Positions 18,793 to 28,428 are shown, counted from the stretch's first letter. The stretch is DNA of 35,891 nt from Actinomycetes bacterium (GCA_021796545.1 JAKABX010000007.1:1-35891); one strand, 5' to 3'. Made by a program: numbers and translations. Notes: a model not told the origin generated them from the letters alone.

Positions 18793-19467
18793 TCAGGCGA
18801 CCGGCGATCGTCCCGGGTCCCCGACGTCTGTTCCCGCCGCCGGCACGCTGCCGGGCGTCGGTTCGGCGGGAGGTTCCCTGTCGCAGGCTGCGAGACCGGG
18901 GCTGAGGTGCGCGATCGACTCGGCGACACTCTCACCGAGCACGCCGATCGCCTGCTCGGTCCGTCCAGCCTCGAGCATCCAGCGCGCCGCCGCGACCTGC
19001 TGCACGAAGGAGTCGTTCGCCGCCAGCGCCGCCCGCTGTGCGTCCTGGGCCTCTGAGAGATGCCGGTTGCGCTCGGCCTGGGCGCGTACGAGGCTCTCCC
19101 GGTGGGCTGCGAGGTCCGCGAGATAGCCGACGAGCCCCATGGAGAGGAGGGGCCCGGCCCACCCGGTGAGGTCGAGGTCGCCGTGTTCGTGCACGACCGC
19201 GAGCACGGCGAAGGCCGCGGCGGCGAATCCGGCGGTGACAATTCCACCCCGGCGCCTGAAGCGGAACGCCCCGAAGGTGATCGGGAGCACGTAAAGGAGA
19301 GCGACGGCTTGGCCGGCGCCATCGAAGAACCAGCGCAGGACGGTGACCGCCGCGAACATCACGACGAGCGCGACCAGGGAAACCAGGCGCGACAACTCCG
19401 CCGTCCGGTCGAGCACCTCCTGCCCCCGCACGCGGAGTCCGGCGGCCAACGCCCCTTGTCCTACCAC
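18793..19467 (-). CDS. Integral-membrane sensor-like protein: TM domain plus coiled coil and kinase-like dimerization helix, no ATPase domain
   Basis: SLVALVVMFAAVTVLRWFFDGAGQAVALLYVLPITFGAFRFRRRGGIVTAGFAAAAFAVLAVV...AHRESLVRAQAERNRHLSEAQDAQRAALAANDSFVQQVAAARWMLEAGRTEQAIGVLGESV; RBS GGAGGAG before GTG 19467. Confidence 0.65.
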   Translation of the reverse strand: MVGQGALAAGLRVRGQEVLDRTAELSRLVSLVALVVMFAAVTVLRWFFDGAGQAVALLYVLPITFGAFRFRRRGGIVTAGFAAAAFAVLAVVHEHGDLDLTGWAGPLLSMGLVGYLADLAAHRESLVRAQAERNRHLSEAQDAQRAALAANDSFVQQVAAARWMLEAGRTEQAIGVLGESVAESIAHLSPGLAACDREPPAEPTPGSVPAAGTDVGDPGRSPVA

Positions 19468-19560
19468 CGATCTCCTCCTTCCCCCCTGGAGCCGGCCCAC
19501 CCTCTCGGGCTGGCGAGCACCTCCCTGATGAAGCCTGTACGACGGCGCGCCGGGTGTCCC

Positions 19561-19576
19561 AGGGCCTTTGGTCCCT
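19561..19576. promoter_or_regulatory. DosR-box-like palindrome AGGGCCTTTGGTCCCT upstream of the membrane sensor gene
   Basis: GGGCCTTTGGTCCC matches the mycobacterial DosR core GGGACTTTAGTCCC at 12 of 14 positions. Confidence 0.45.
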
Positions 19577-19997
19577 GATCGCGGGTCGGAGTCCCCCGTC
19601 TCGACAAACGCGCGGCCCTTCATCGTCAGGGAGGAACAACGCCCACCCGGCGCCTTGCGCCCAGAGAACGCTCCACGCGCCGCCGCCAGGCGTGGCGGGC
19701 GCCGTCCGACGCGTCAGGCCAGCGCCCGCACGCTGCGCGAACACCTCAGAGCCCACGCGCCGACGGGACGGGGCCGCCGCCAACGCGTCGGGGACCCCGG
19801 GCGCAGTCCCGCGGGGCCGGCCCCTGGCGAGACCCCTCGGCCCACCAGGGCTCACGGCGGGGCTTCCCGCGCTCGGCGGGACGGACGCGAGGCTCTTGTC
19901 CCCCTGGCCCGCGCCGCGGCGGCGCGCACCCGGTCGGCATGAGAAGTGGTGGTCGCGGCCGTCTCCCGCGCGCCGGGGTGACGGCGCACACCGGCCG

Positions 19998-22256
19998 TTA
20001 GTGACGCCCGTTTCGTTGGCTGACGCTGACCGAGGCGCTGCCGCCGCTCGAGTCGCTCGCCGTGATCGTGCAGGTGCCGGCCTTCTTCGCAGCCGTATAG
20101 GTGGTGCCGGCGACGCCGTTTGTGCCCGTCTGCTCGCTCGTCGGGCTGAGCGTGCCACAGGTCCCCGCGTCCGAGAAGGTGACCAGGTCACCCGACACCA
20201 CCGCCCCGGTGCTGTCGGTCACCGTCGCGGTGATCTGGGACGTCGCCTCAGTGTTCGCAGCGAGCGTCGTCGGGTCGGCACTGAGCGCGAGGGAATTGCT
20301 CACCTGGGTCACGTCGACGGACGCGCTCGCGCCGCTCGGGTCGCTCGCCGTGATCGTGCACGCGCCCGGCGTGGATGCCGCCGCGTACGCGGCCTTGGCG
20401 ACGCCGTTTGTGTCCGTCTGCTCGCTCGTCGGGCTGAGCGTGCCACAGGTCCCCGCGTCCGAGAAGGTGACCGGGTCACCCGACACCACCGCCCCGGTGC
20501 TGTCGGTCACCGTCGCGGTGATCTGGGACGTCTCCCCACTGTTCGCACCGAGCGTCGTCGGGTCGGCACTGAGCGCGAGGGAATTGGCCCCCGTGGGGAA
20601 GCCCGCCGAGCCGAGCGACAGTTCCGCGGCCGCCGTCCCCCAATCGTCCGTGCCCGCCTGGGCTGCGTACTCGCCTGCCACCCAGATCTGCGCGCCCCAG
20701 AGCTGGCCGGCAGCGCTGCCCGGAACTGCGACGGCGCCCGAGTAGTCGCCCCAACGCGGGCTGCTCGTTCCATCGACGTAGGCACCCGCGCCGGACTCGA
20801 TCCACGGGCCCGTCGACAGGGTCCCCGCCGCGCTCGAGGCGAGCTGGTACGCCGTCCCCACCGAGGCCGGCAGAGAGGCGGAGGAGGCCGAGAAGGCGAC
20901 GGCGAGGTTCCCCGCCCCGTCCAGCGCGACGGCCGGGTAGTAGAGCTCGGCACCCGCCGCGCCGGCGTCGAAGTCCTGGAGGATCCGCGGGCTGGCGGAG
21001 AGGTCGACTTGGATCAGTCTGAGGCACGAGCGCACGGCGGTGTCGCCCGGAGGGGTGCACGCGTCGTTGCCCGCTGTCCACAGCGTGTTGTTCGACCAGA
21101 CCGCGCCCAGCAACCGGTCGTCGTCGGTGTCGATCGCGTTGCCCGGTGCGGGCTGGAGCGCGGCAGGCGGGTTCGACATGGGGGCGAGCGCAGGGTTGTA
21201 CGTCGTCCAGGTCACGCTGTTGTTGGCCGGAGTTCCGCCGATCTCGACGACGCCGAGGCTGGGCGACCCGGTGCTGCAGCCCGAGTAGGAGCAGTCTGCG
21301 TCGTTCCACACCGCGTACTCGGTGCTCCCGCTCACGACCGAGGCGGGAACGATGCTGAACGCGTTCGAGTCGGGGCCGAAGGTCGCGGCGCCGAGGACGC
21401 TTCCGCTCTCGAGGCCCGCGCGGTCGAACACCCAGGTCGTCGCGCCCTCGTAGAGCGAGCCGAGCAGGAAGTCGTTCCAGGACAGGACCACCTGTTCGCC
21501 GCTCATTCCGAGCTTCGGCTGGTCGTGGATCAGCGTCGAGCTCACGTCCCCCTCGTACTGCGTCCAGTTCCCCGTTGCGTCCGCGGTCGCCGACACGTCG
21601 AGCACGATGGCGCTTCCACCGCTCGCCGTGAACGCGACGCCCGAGGCGATCCAGCGCTGGCCGACGGGGTCGTAGACCACTCGCGGGTCGGAGAAGGTGT
21701 AGCCGCTCGGCACGTAGAAGAACGAGTTGAGGTCGAGGGGGCCCGACGCGAGCGCGAGAGCCCCGGCCGCCGAGACGCTCCACACGGTCACCGAGTCGTT
21801 GACCATCTCGACGAGCTGGCTGCCGCTCGTCGCCACGATCGTGTCCGGGGGCTCAACACCCTGATCCGAGCCGAGCGCGGCCACCTGGGAGTCGAGGCTC
21901 GTCAAGGTATCGGTCGGGGTCACCGACACCGACGTCGACCCGCCGGGGACGCTGAGCGGCGCCACCGCGACGGCGCTGCCGTTCGGTGAGGCGCTCGGCT
22001 GCAGCGCCTTGCCGGCGTGGCTCAGCACCGGGAGGACCCCGGCGCCCCTGTCGGCACGTCGCGCTGGGTGCGCGAACGCGGCCACCCCGACGCGCACGAG
22101 GGTGCCGGTGCCCCGTCGGGGGATCAGCGGGGCCGGCGCGGGCCCCGGGGCGCTCTGGCCACCGGCGACGGGGACGCCGACTGCGACCGGCGCGGCACAC
22201 AGCACCACGGCGACCACGAGGGCGCCGATCCGCCTGAGCATGCAAAAGGCGTGCAT
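19998..22256 (-). CDS. Secreted protein with signal peptide, large beta-rich domain and two C-terminal Big_1/invasin-like Ig repeats
   Basis: MHAFCMLRRIGALVVAVVLCAAPVAVG signal; two copies of NSLALSADPTTL.AN...TSQITATVTDSTGAVVSGD.VTFSDAGTCGTLSPTSEQT.TNGVA.. Confidence 0.82.
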   Translation of the reverse strand: MHAFCMLRRIGALVVAVVLCAAPVAVGVPVAGGQSAPGPAPAPLIPRRGTGTLVRVGVAAFAHPARRADRGAGVLPVLSHAGKALQPSASPNGSAVAVAPLSVPGGSTSVSVTPTDTLTSLDSQVAALGSDQGVEPPDTIVATSGSQLVEMVNDSVTVWSVSAAGALALASGPLDLNSFFYVPSGYTFSDPRVVYDPVGQRWIASGVAFTASGGSAIVLDVSATADATGNWTQYEGDVSSTLIHDQPKLGMSGEQVVLSWNDFLLGSLYEGATTWVFDRAGLESGSVLGAATFGPDSNAFSIVPASVVSGSTEYAVWNDADCSYSGCSTGSPSLGVVEIGGTPANNSVTWTTYNPALAPMSNPPAALQPAPGNAIDTDDDRLLGAVWSNNTLWTAGNDACTPPGDTAVRSCLRLIQVDLSASPRILQDFDAGAAGAELYYPAVALDGAGNLAVAFSASSASLPASVGTAYQLASSAAGTLSTGPWIESGAGAYVDGTSSPRWGDYSGAVAVPGSAAGQLWGAQIWVAGEYAAQAGTDDWGTAAAELSLGSAGFPTGANSLALSADPTTLGANSGETSQITATVTDSTGAVVSGDPVTFSDAGTCGTLSPTSEQTDTNGVAKAAYAAASTPGACTITASDPSGASASVDVTQVSNSLALSADPTTLAANTEATSQITATVTDSTGAVVSGDLVTFSDAGTCGTLSPTSEQTGTNGVAGTTYTAAKKAGTCTITASDSSGGSASVSVSQRNGRH
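20010..20585 (-). repeat. Two tandem 288-bp units (96 aa) encoding Ig-like domains
   Basis: Units 20585-20298 and 20297-20010; e.g. acgccgtttgtg(c/t)ccgtctgctcgctcgtcgggctgagcgtgccacaggtccccgcgtccgagaaggtgacc at about 20112 and 20400. Confidence 0.9.
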
Positions 22257-23941
22257 CGCCCACCCTCCCCCCGAGCGCGGCGCACAACAGGGCCCTGCAG
22301 GCACACCGCGCAAGACCGGGCCAGTGCCGAAATCCTACGCCCGTCGTGACCATTCCACCACCGGAGTTTCCCGATTCGGCAATTCGGCGGCCGGTGCCGG
22401 TGATGAAGGGGCAGATCTTGCCCCCACCCCACGCAGAGGATCCCTGCCGCGTGCATCTTCTCGGACCTGTGTTCCGCGCTGTCCCGCGGCCGTTCTTGCC
22501 TGCCACGTGCGACACGCGGTGGCACCTGGCGAGGCCGCCGGGATCCCCGCCGCGGCCCCGGGGCGGGAGGTGGCGGGGTCTCCGCCGGCCAAGTTGCCGC
22601 GGCTGCCAAGGCACCTAGACCCTCGGGCTTCGCAGGAAACGGGCGCGACGCCCTCGTCGCGGCGCCGGCGTGGCAACCCTGGCGCCCGCCTTCTCGAGCC
22701 GGTCGTGCCCGCCGAGCGCGGGCCGAAGCTGTTCGCCGAGGGACCCGGCCACCAACCAGACCACCACCCACGAGCGCCCGGGCGACTTGATGTTCATCAC
22801 GTGGCGGAACCCGCGCCGTTCCCCCCACCCCAGCGCAGCGCCTCCACACGACCCCGTCTTCGGGCTCTCTTCACCCCGGGGTCAAAGACGGCTGAGAACC
22901 TTGTGCATCTCGCGTGATGAGATCAGCCAATTCGCTGCTGCGGAACCGGCGCGTCAGTTCGGCGGTTGCGCTGCGACTTCGGCACAGATCAGGGCCAGAG
23001 GGCACCATGTGGACTCTGCACCTGGGGGTCGCGGCACCACCGACCTGCGCGAGCGCGAGCCACGCCCGGTCAATCGCGCGCCGGCACCGCCCCCCGGACG
23101 CGGGGGCCCGCATGTGATGTCCGGGCGACGCCGCTCTCGACCGCGATCACCCCGGCGGTCACCTCCGAGGTCCGCGGGATCGAAAGGGGTGGCCGACCCC
23201 AAGCGCGATGACGACAGGGCGGTCCGGCCGGTCTCGAGGACGCCGGTGCGGACCGGCACGCGACCCGCGACGGGGACCTCGCCAGCATCGCGCCGGGGGT
23301 GGGACAGCCCCGACATCGGTCTCGGGAACGCACAGAGGCTCCCCGGATCGAGCAAGCCCACCGGGGTCGCGCCCCGTCCGGTCATCGCCCGGGACGCGGA
23401 CCCCGAAGCAAGCGCAGGGATGCCGCGCGCCCTTGCACGGGCGCGCCGAGCACGTCCTCGATAACGAGATGGCTCGACACCGCCGCCCCTGCGGCGCCCG
23501 AGCTTCGCACCGGGCAGTGCCATCGTCTGGCGTGGCGCTGGACCTTCGAGCAGCCCAGAGGTTCGAGGGAAGCGGCCGCGCGCGCGCCGGCCGGTCACGG
23601 CGCACTCGGCCTTGTCGGGGACGCCCGTTGCCCCGGCCGGGGCCTCATCGGGCGACTCGCCCGGGGACGCGCGCCACTGCGGCCCCGACTCGCCGGCGCT
23701 TCACCCCGACCGGCCGGGGATCAGCGGACTGGGTGGACGGCGTGGCGCGTCTGCGCTCGTGGCACGCACCTTCTCACCGCGGGTGCGTCAACGGGCTCCG
23801 CGAGGAGCCGCTGCGGACAGGGAACCCCTCGGGCGACGCGCATCGTCCTCGGCGCGGCGCGCCTTAATCGGGGAGCGGGATCATGAGTGCCGGAGCGGTC
23901 CGCGGACCGGCCTCGGCGGCGGGCCGCCGGCCTCGGCCTGG

Positions 23942-23982
23942 CCGCCGTCCGCCCGCCCCTCAAAGGGGCGGGCGGACGGCGG
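23942..23982. terminator. Strong hairpin, 18-bp perfect stem and 5-nt loop, downstream of the MMPL gene
   Basis: CCGCCGTCCGCCCGCCCC-TCAAA-GGGGCGGGCGGACGGCGG; no U-tract. Confidence 0.7.
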
Positions 23983-23999
23983 AGAGCCCCGCGGCGTGC

Positions 24000-26198
24000 T
24001 CAGTGCGCAAAGCGCACCGTCGGAAGCAGGCGCTGGAGCCAGCGCGGCTGGTGCCAGGCCGCGTGGTGCGCGAGGCGGAGCAGCACGGGCAGCAGCACGA
24101 GGCGGACGACCAGGGCGTCGAGCGCGACCGCGACGGCGAGGATCACACCCATCTCCTTCGGCGCGAGCGGGCCCGAGAGGGCGAAGGTGAGGAAGACCGC
24201 GATCATCACCGCCGCGGCCGAGACGACCACGCGACCCGAGGTGCGCACCGAGCCGACCATGGAGTGCTCGGGGTCCGCGTGGGTCTCGTAGCGCTCCTTG
24301 GCAGCAGAGAGGAGGAACAGCGTGTAGTCCATCGCGACGCCGAACACCATCGCGCCGAAGAAGAGGGGGCCCCAGGCGTCCACGAACCCCTGCGGGGTGA
24401 AGTGGAGCAGCCCGGCGAGGTCCCCGTTCTGGAAGATCAGCCGGGCGACGCCGAATGCGCCGGCAACCGACAGGCCGGTGACGAGCACACCGCCCAGGGC
24501 GACGAGGGGGGCGCCGAGCGCGACGAGCAGCAGGACGAAGCCGAGCCCGGCCAGCATCGCGAAGACCGCGGGCGTGTGGCTGGCGAGCGAGCGCTGGAGG
24601 TCGTAGTTCTCGGCGGCCGCGCCGCCGACGAGGGAGCCGCCCGGCAACGCCCGGCGCAGGCGCGCGATCGTGGCACCCGTCGCCACGGCCGAGGGGCCCG
24701 TCGTCGGGACGACCTGCTCGAGGGACCAGCCGCCGTGCGTCGGCCCCGGCACCACCGCCGCGACGCCCGGCGTCCGGCGCGCGGCGGTCAAGGCCGCGTT
24801 CGTCTGGGCGGCGGGAACGACGACCTGGAGCGTGCCCGGGAAGCCCGGCCCGAAGGCCGCGGTGACCTGCTCGTAGCCGATCCGGGCGTTCGCGGTCGCG
24901 GGCACGATCGTGATCGAGGGCATCGCGGTGCGCAAACCGAGCACCGGCGCCGCCGCGAGGAGAAGGACCGCGATGCCCGCGATCGCCGCGGGCCAGGGGT
25001 GTGCCCAGAGGAGGCGGCCCCAGGCATGCAGCCGCTCCTCGAGCCGGTGGCCGTGGGGGTGGCTTGCCGGGCTGCGGCGCAGCCGCACGCGCGCCGCGTT
25101 GACGCGGGTGCCAAGTCGCCCGAGAACCGCGGGAAGCAGGGTCAAGGTGGCCGCGAGCACGGCGAGAACCGAGACCATGATGCCGAGCGCCATCGAGCGG
25201 AACGCCGGGCTCGGGACGATGAGGATCGAGGCGAGTGACGCCAGAACCGTCACGGCCGAGAACGCGACCGCCTTGCCGGCGGTCGCGAGCGTCTCGGCGA
25301 CCGCGGCGACGACCGCCGCCTTGCCGGCGGTCGCAGCGCCGCGGTGCTCGAGCGCGGCACGGAAGCGCACGACCAGGAAGAGGGCGTAGTCGATGCCGAG
25401 CGCGAGCGCGAACATCAGGGCGAAGTTGAGCGCCCAGATCGAAACCGGCGCGATGTGGGTGGCGAGCACGAGCGCGCCCGCGGCGACGAAGAGACCCGCC
25501 ATGGTCAACATGAGCGGGAGCCCGGCGGCGACAAGGCTGCCGAACGCGACGACGAGGATGCCGAGCGTGATGGGCCACGACAGCATCTCGGAGCGCATCA
25601 TCGCGGAGTGGTTCGCGCTGTTGAAGTCCGCCCACAGGGCGCTGTCGCCGGTGAGCGCGACGCTCACGTCGCCACGGCCGAGGCGCGCGAGCGGTGCAGC
25701 GAGGGATTCCGCGGCCTTGACCATCTCGTTCGTTCCGGCGGCGGCACCCCCGACCACGACGGCGGTCCGCCCGTCCCTCGAGATGGACATGCCCGGCTCG
25801 GGCGCGAGGACCGTCGAGACATCTCTGTTCGCATGCAGCAGCGCCTCGACGCGCGCGATGGTGCGCTTGGCGGCCGGGTCGTTCGCGATCGGGCGGGCGT
25901 GGTCGACGACGACGACCTGGAGCGCGCTCGAGCCGAGGCCCGCGAACTCCCGTCCGATGACGGTGCGCGCCTGGACAGACTGGCTCGTCGAGTCCTGCCA
26001 TCCCGCGCCCGCGAGCGCGGACTCGACCTTTGGTGCGAAAGCACCGAACACGCCGAGGACAACCGCCCAGGAAATGAGCACGGTGCGCAGGTGGGAGGCG
26101 GACCACGCACCGAGGCGCGCGAACGCGCCGGTGGGAGACCCGAGCGCTGCTGGTGCGCCGCCCGTTCGAGCGCGCGCGTCCATCTGTTCGAGTTTCAC
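24000..26198 (-). CDS. MMPL/RND family transporter
   Basis: Two repeats of N-terminal TM, large periplasmic loop and TM bundle; ALGIDYALFLVVRFR and FGVAMDYTLFLLSAAKERY GxxxDY motifs; GTG 26198 after GGAGGAG. Confidence 0.92.
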   Translation of the reverse strand: MKLEQMDARARTGGAPAALGSPTGAFARLGAWSASHLRTVLISWAVVLGVFGAFAPKVESALAGAGWQDSTSQSVQARTVIGREFAGLGSSALQVVVVDHARPIANDPAAKRTIARVEALLHANRDVSTVLAPEPGMSISRDGRTAVVVGGAAAGTNEMVKAAESLAAPLARLGRGDVSVALTGDSALWADFNSANHSAMMRSEMLSWPITLGILVVAFGSLVAAGLPLMLTMAGLFVAAGALVLATHIAPVSIWALNFALMFALALGIDYALFLVVRFRAALEHRGAATAGKAAVVAAVAETLATAGKAVAFSAVTVLASLASILIVPSPAFRSMALGIMVSVLAVLAATLTLLPAVLGRLGTRVNAARVRLRRSPASHPHGHRLEERLHAWGRLLWAHPWPAAIAGIAVLLLAAAPVLGLRTAMPSITIVPATANARIGYEQVTAAFGPGFPGTLQVVVPAAQTNAALTAARRTPGVAAVVPGPTHGGWSLEQVVPTTGPSAVATGATIARLRRALPGGSLVGGAAAENYDLQRSLASHTPAVFAMLAGLGFVLLLVALGAPLVALGGVLVTGLSVAGAFGVARLIFQNGDLAGLLHFTPQGFVDAWGPLFFGAMVFGVAMDYTLFLLSAAKERYETHADPEHSMVGSVRTSGRVVVSAAAVMIAVFLTFALSGPLAPKEMGVILAVAVALDALVVRLVLLPVLLRLAHHAAWHQPRWLQRLLPTVRFAH

Positions 26199-26225
26199 GT
26201 GAAGGGCTCCTCCGAGAGTCGACAG

Positions 26226-26239
26226 TACCCTGGGGGGTA
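26226..26239. promoter_or_regulatory. CsoR/RcnR-type operator-like palindrome TACCCTGGGGGGTA upstream of the MMPL gene
   Basis: TACCC...GGGTA arms with G/C-rich centre. Confidence 0.6.
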
Positions 26240-26384
26240 TCATAGACGCGCGGGGCGGAAGGGACGCGCGCGCTCTTTCGGTCTCTGGCACGCTGCGCCT
26301 TTTTCCTGCAGCGGCGGGGTGGCACGCCGCCGCGGTCCGGGAATGCCTGCGCCGGTCGCCGTCGCGGCGGCGCGCCCGGCATCG

Positions 26385-26400
26385 CTACCCCCCGGGGTAG
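26385..26400. promoter_or_regulatory. CsoR/RcnR-type operator-like palindrome CTACCCC-CC-GGGGTAG upstream of the csoR-like gene
   Basis: 7-nt arms are exact reverse complements. Confidence 0.65.
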
Positions 26401-26432
26401 ACTCGGCGCCCTGGCAGCAAGACGCGGGAGGC

Positions 26433-26705
26433 GTGGTGGAGCTCGACCCAGACGTTCTGGAGGGTGTGGTCAAGCGGCTTCGCCGCGTCCAAGGGCAGAT
26501 CGGCGGCGTGGTCCGCATGATCGACGAGGGACGTGACTGCGCCGACGTGCTGATCCAGCTTGCCGCAGCGTCGCGCGCGCTCAACCGGGCGAGCTTCAAG
26601 CTCGTGGCGACGGGACTGCGCGAGTGCGCGCTCAACCCCGGTGCCGAGCCCGCCGGAATGCCGTCGGCCGAGGAGCTGGAGCGCCTCTTCCTCTCGCTCG
26701 CCTGA
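26433..26705 (+). CDS. CsoR/FrmR family (DUF156) transcriptional regulator
   Basis: VVKRLRRVQGQIGGVVRMIDEGRDCADVLIQLAAASRALNRASFKLVATGLRECALNP. Confidence 0.92.
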   Translation: MVELDPDVLEGVVKRLRRVQGQIGGVVRMIDEGRDCADVLIQLAAASRALNRASFKLVATGLRECALNPGAEPAGMPSAEELERLFLSLA

Positions 26706-27381
26706 GCCCGACCGGCGCCCAACAGCGGCCCGGGCGGCGCGCACTCCTGGGTCAAGGGCGGCACAGCAGGGTTCGCACCAGCGCTGTCGGGCGCGCGGCC
26801 GCCGGCCGGGAGCGGTGCAGCCCGACGACCGCGGCGTGACGCCACACGCCGGCGCGTGACGCTCGTCGCCGCCCCGGACGCCTCGGGGAGGCAGGGCGAG
26901 AACCGCCGGCGTCGTCTCGGACTGGTGGTGGGCGACGGCGGTGCCGCGAACCGACGAGGCCCTCCCAGCAAGGCCAGCAAAGAGCGCCTCGCCCCATTGC
27001 CGAACGGCCGGGGTCCCCGTGCACCGCACCCCGTCCCACCCGCGTGTCGGCGGTCGGGCGCCGGACGCGAAGACAGAGCAGGTCACCGGTGCTGCCGCGG
27101 CGCACAGCCGATGCCACCCAGCGCCGCGCCCGCACGGGCCACTTGCCCGCGCCTTGTGCCGCACCCTGGTGCCGCACGGTTGTGCCGCGGGCAGGAGCAC
27201 CGATCGCAGGCGACCCGCGCGCGTCACCTCGCGGTGCTCGGCGTGCCTGCGACCCGACGACCCGAGCACAGCACGCCGGAGCCGACGCGGCGCCGTCGGG
27301 TCGCGGCGCTGACGAGGCTGTCGTGGATGTTCGCGCCGCTCATGACGTGCTTTCTCACACTCGCCGCACCGAGATGCAGAT

Positions 27382-28170
27382 ATGGTGCTGAAGACCCAAA
27401 GACCAAAGCCATGGCGGACAGCACACGGTGATCTGAGCGACGAGGAGTGGCCGCTCATCGCCGCTCTTGTCGAGCCGTACTCGAGCCGAGGGAAGATGGG
27501 CCGGCCCGTGAACAACGACCGCGGAGGCGTCGTCGACGCGATCTTCTCCGTCGCCGCCCAGGCCGTCAGTGGCGGGCGCTGCCCGAGAAGTACCCCCACG
27601 GGAACACCGTCCATCGTTACCACCTCACCTGGTCGAGAGACGGCACCTCGGAGCGCACCTGCGACCGCCTGCGTGGCATCGTGCGGGAGAAGGACGGGCG
27701 CGACCAAGAACCCTCGGCCGGGATCATCGACGCGCGAAGCGTGCGGGGAGCCGCGACGAGTGGCGCCGCGACCAGGGGATATGACGCCGACAAGGTCTCG
27801 GGCCGAAAGGTCCTCGGCGTTGTCGACACGCTCGGCCTGCTTGTCGGGGTCGTCACCCTCGCCGCCTCGATCAGCGACATCGTCGGAGGCATCGCGGCGA
27901 TGAGCGAGCGACAGAGAAGTCCGCGCGCCTTGTCACGGTCTTCTCCGACAGCGGCTTCAAGAAGGCCTCCGCCGAGGCCTGCCGGGGGCTCGGGGTCACC
28001 GCCGAGGTGGCAAACCGCATCGCGTCGGGGTTCGAGGTCCTACCCAGGCGCTGGATCGTGGAGCGCACCTGGTCCTGGCTCGTGAACAACCGACGCCTTC
28101 AAGACGACTACGAGCGAGACCCCAAGGTTTCCGGGGGTTCTGTCTCGGCGGCACACAGCCGGCTTCTCCT
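27382..28170 (+). pseudogene. IS5-family-like transposase remnant spread over three frames
   Basis: HGDLSDEEWPLIAALVEPY...VVDAIFSVAAQ / QWRALPEKYPHGNTVHRYHLTWSRDGTSERTCDRLR...GYDADKVSGRKVLGVVDTLGLLVGVVTLAASISD / TEKSARLVTVFSDSGFKKASAEACRGLGVTAEVANRIASGFEVLPRRWIVERTWSWLVNNRRLQDDYE. Confidence 0.85.
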
Positions 28171-28428
28171 GCGGCGTCTCACGGACCAAACGCCCAGCTC
28201 GTCGCGCGGGGAGAACATCCGCGACCGCCTCTCAACCGCCGGGCGCGCCCGAGTGCCGGGGCCTCGAGCGCGCCCGGCGTGGTCGCCACCTCGTCCACCT
28301 CGCGTGCGCGTCGCGGCTCCTCCCCCTCGTCTGCTCGCGGGCGATGCGGCCATCGCCGGCAGCGACCCGGACGGCCGGCGCGCGCCCCGGCCCTTCGGCG
28401 CGACGTTGTTCCTCCCTATGCTCGGCGT

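Noticed and set aside
20101-20745. 214-aa plus-strand ORF with hydrophobic repeats
   Set aside because: Antisense of the Ig-like repeats; its periodicity is inherited from the true gene.
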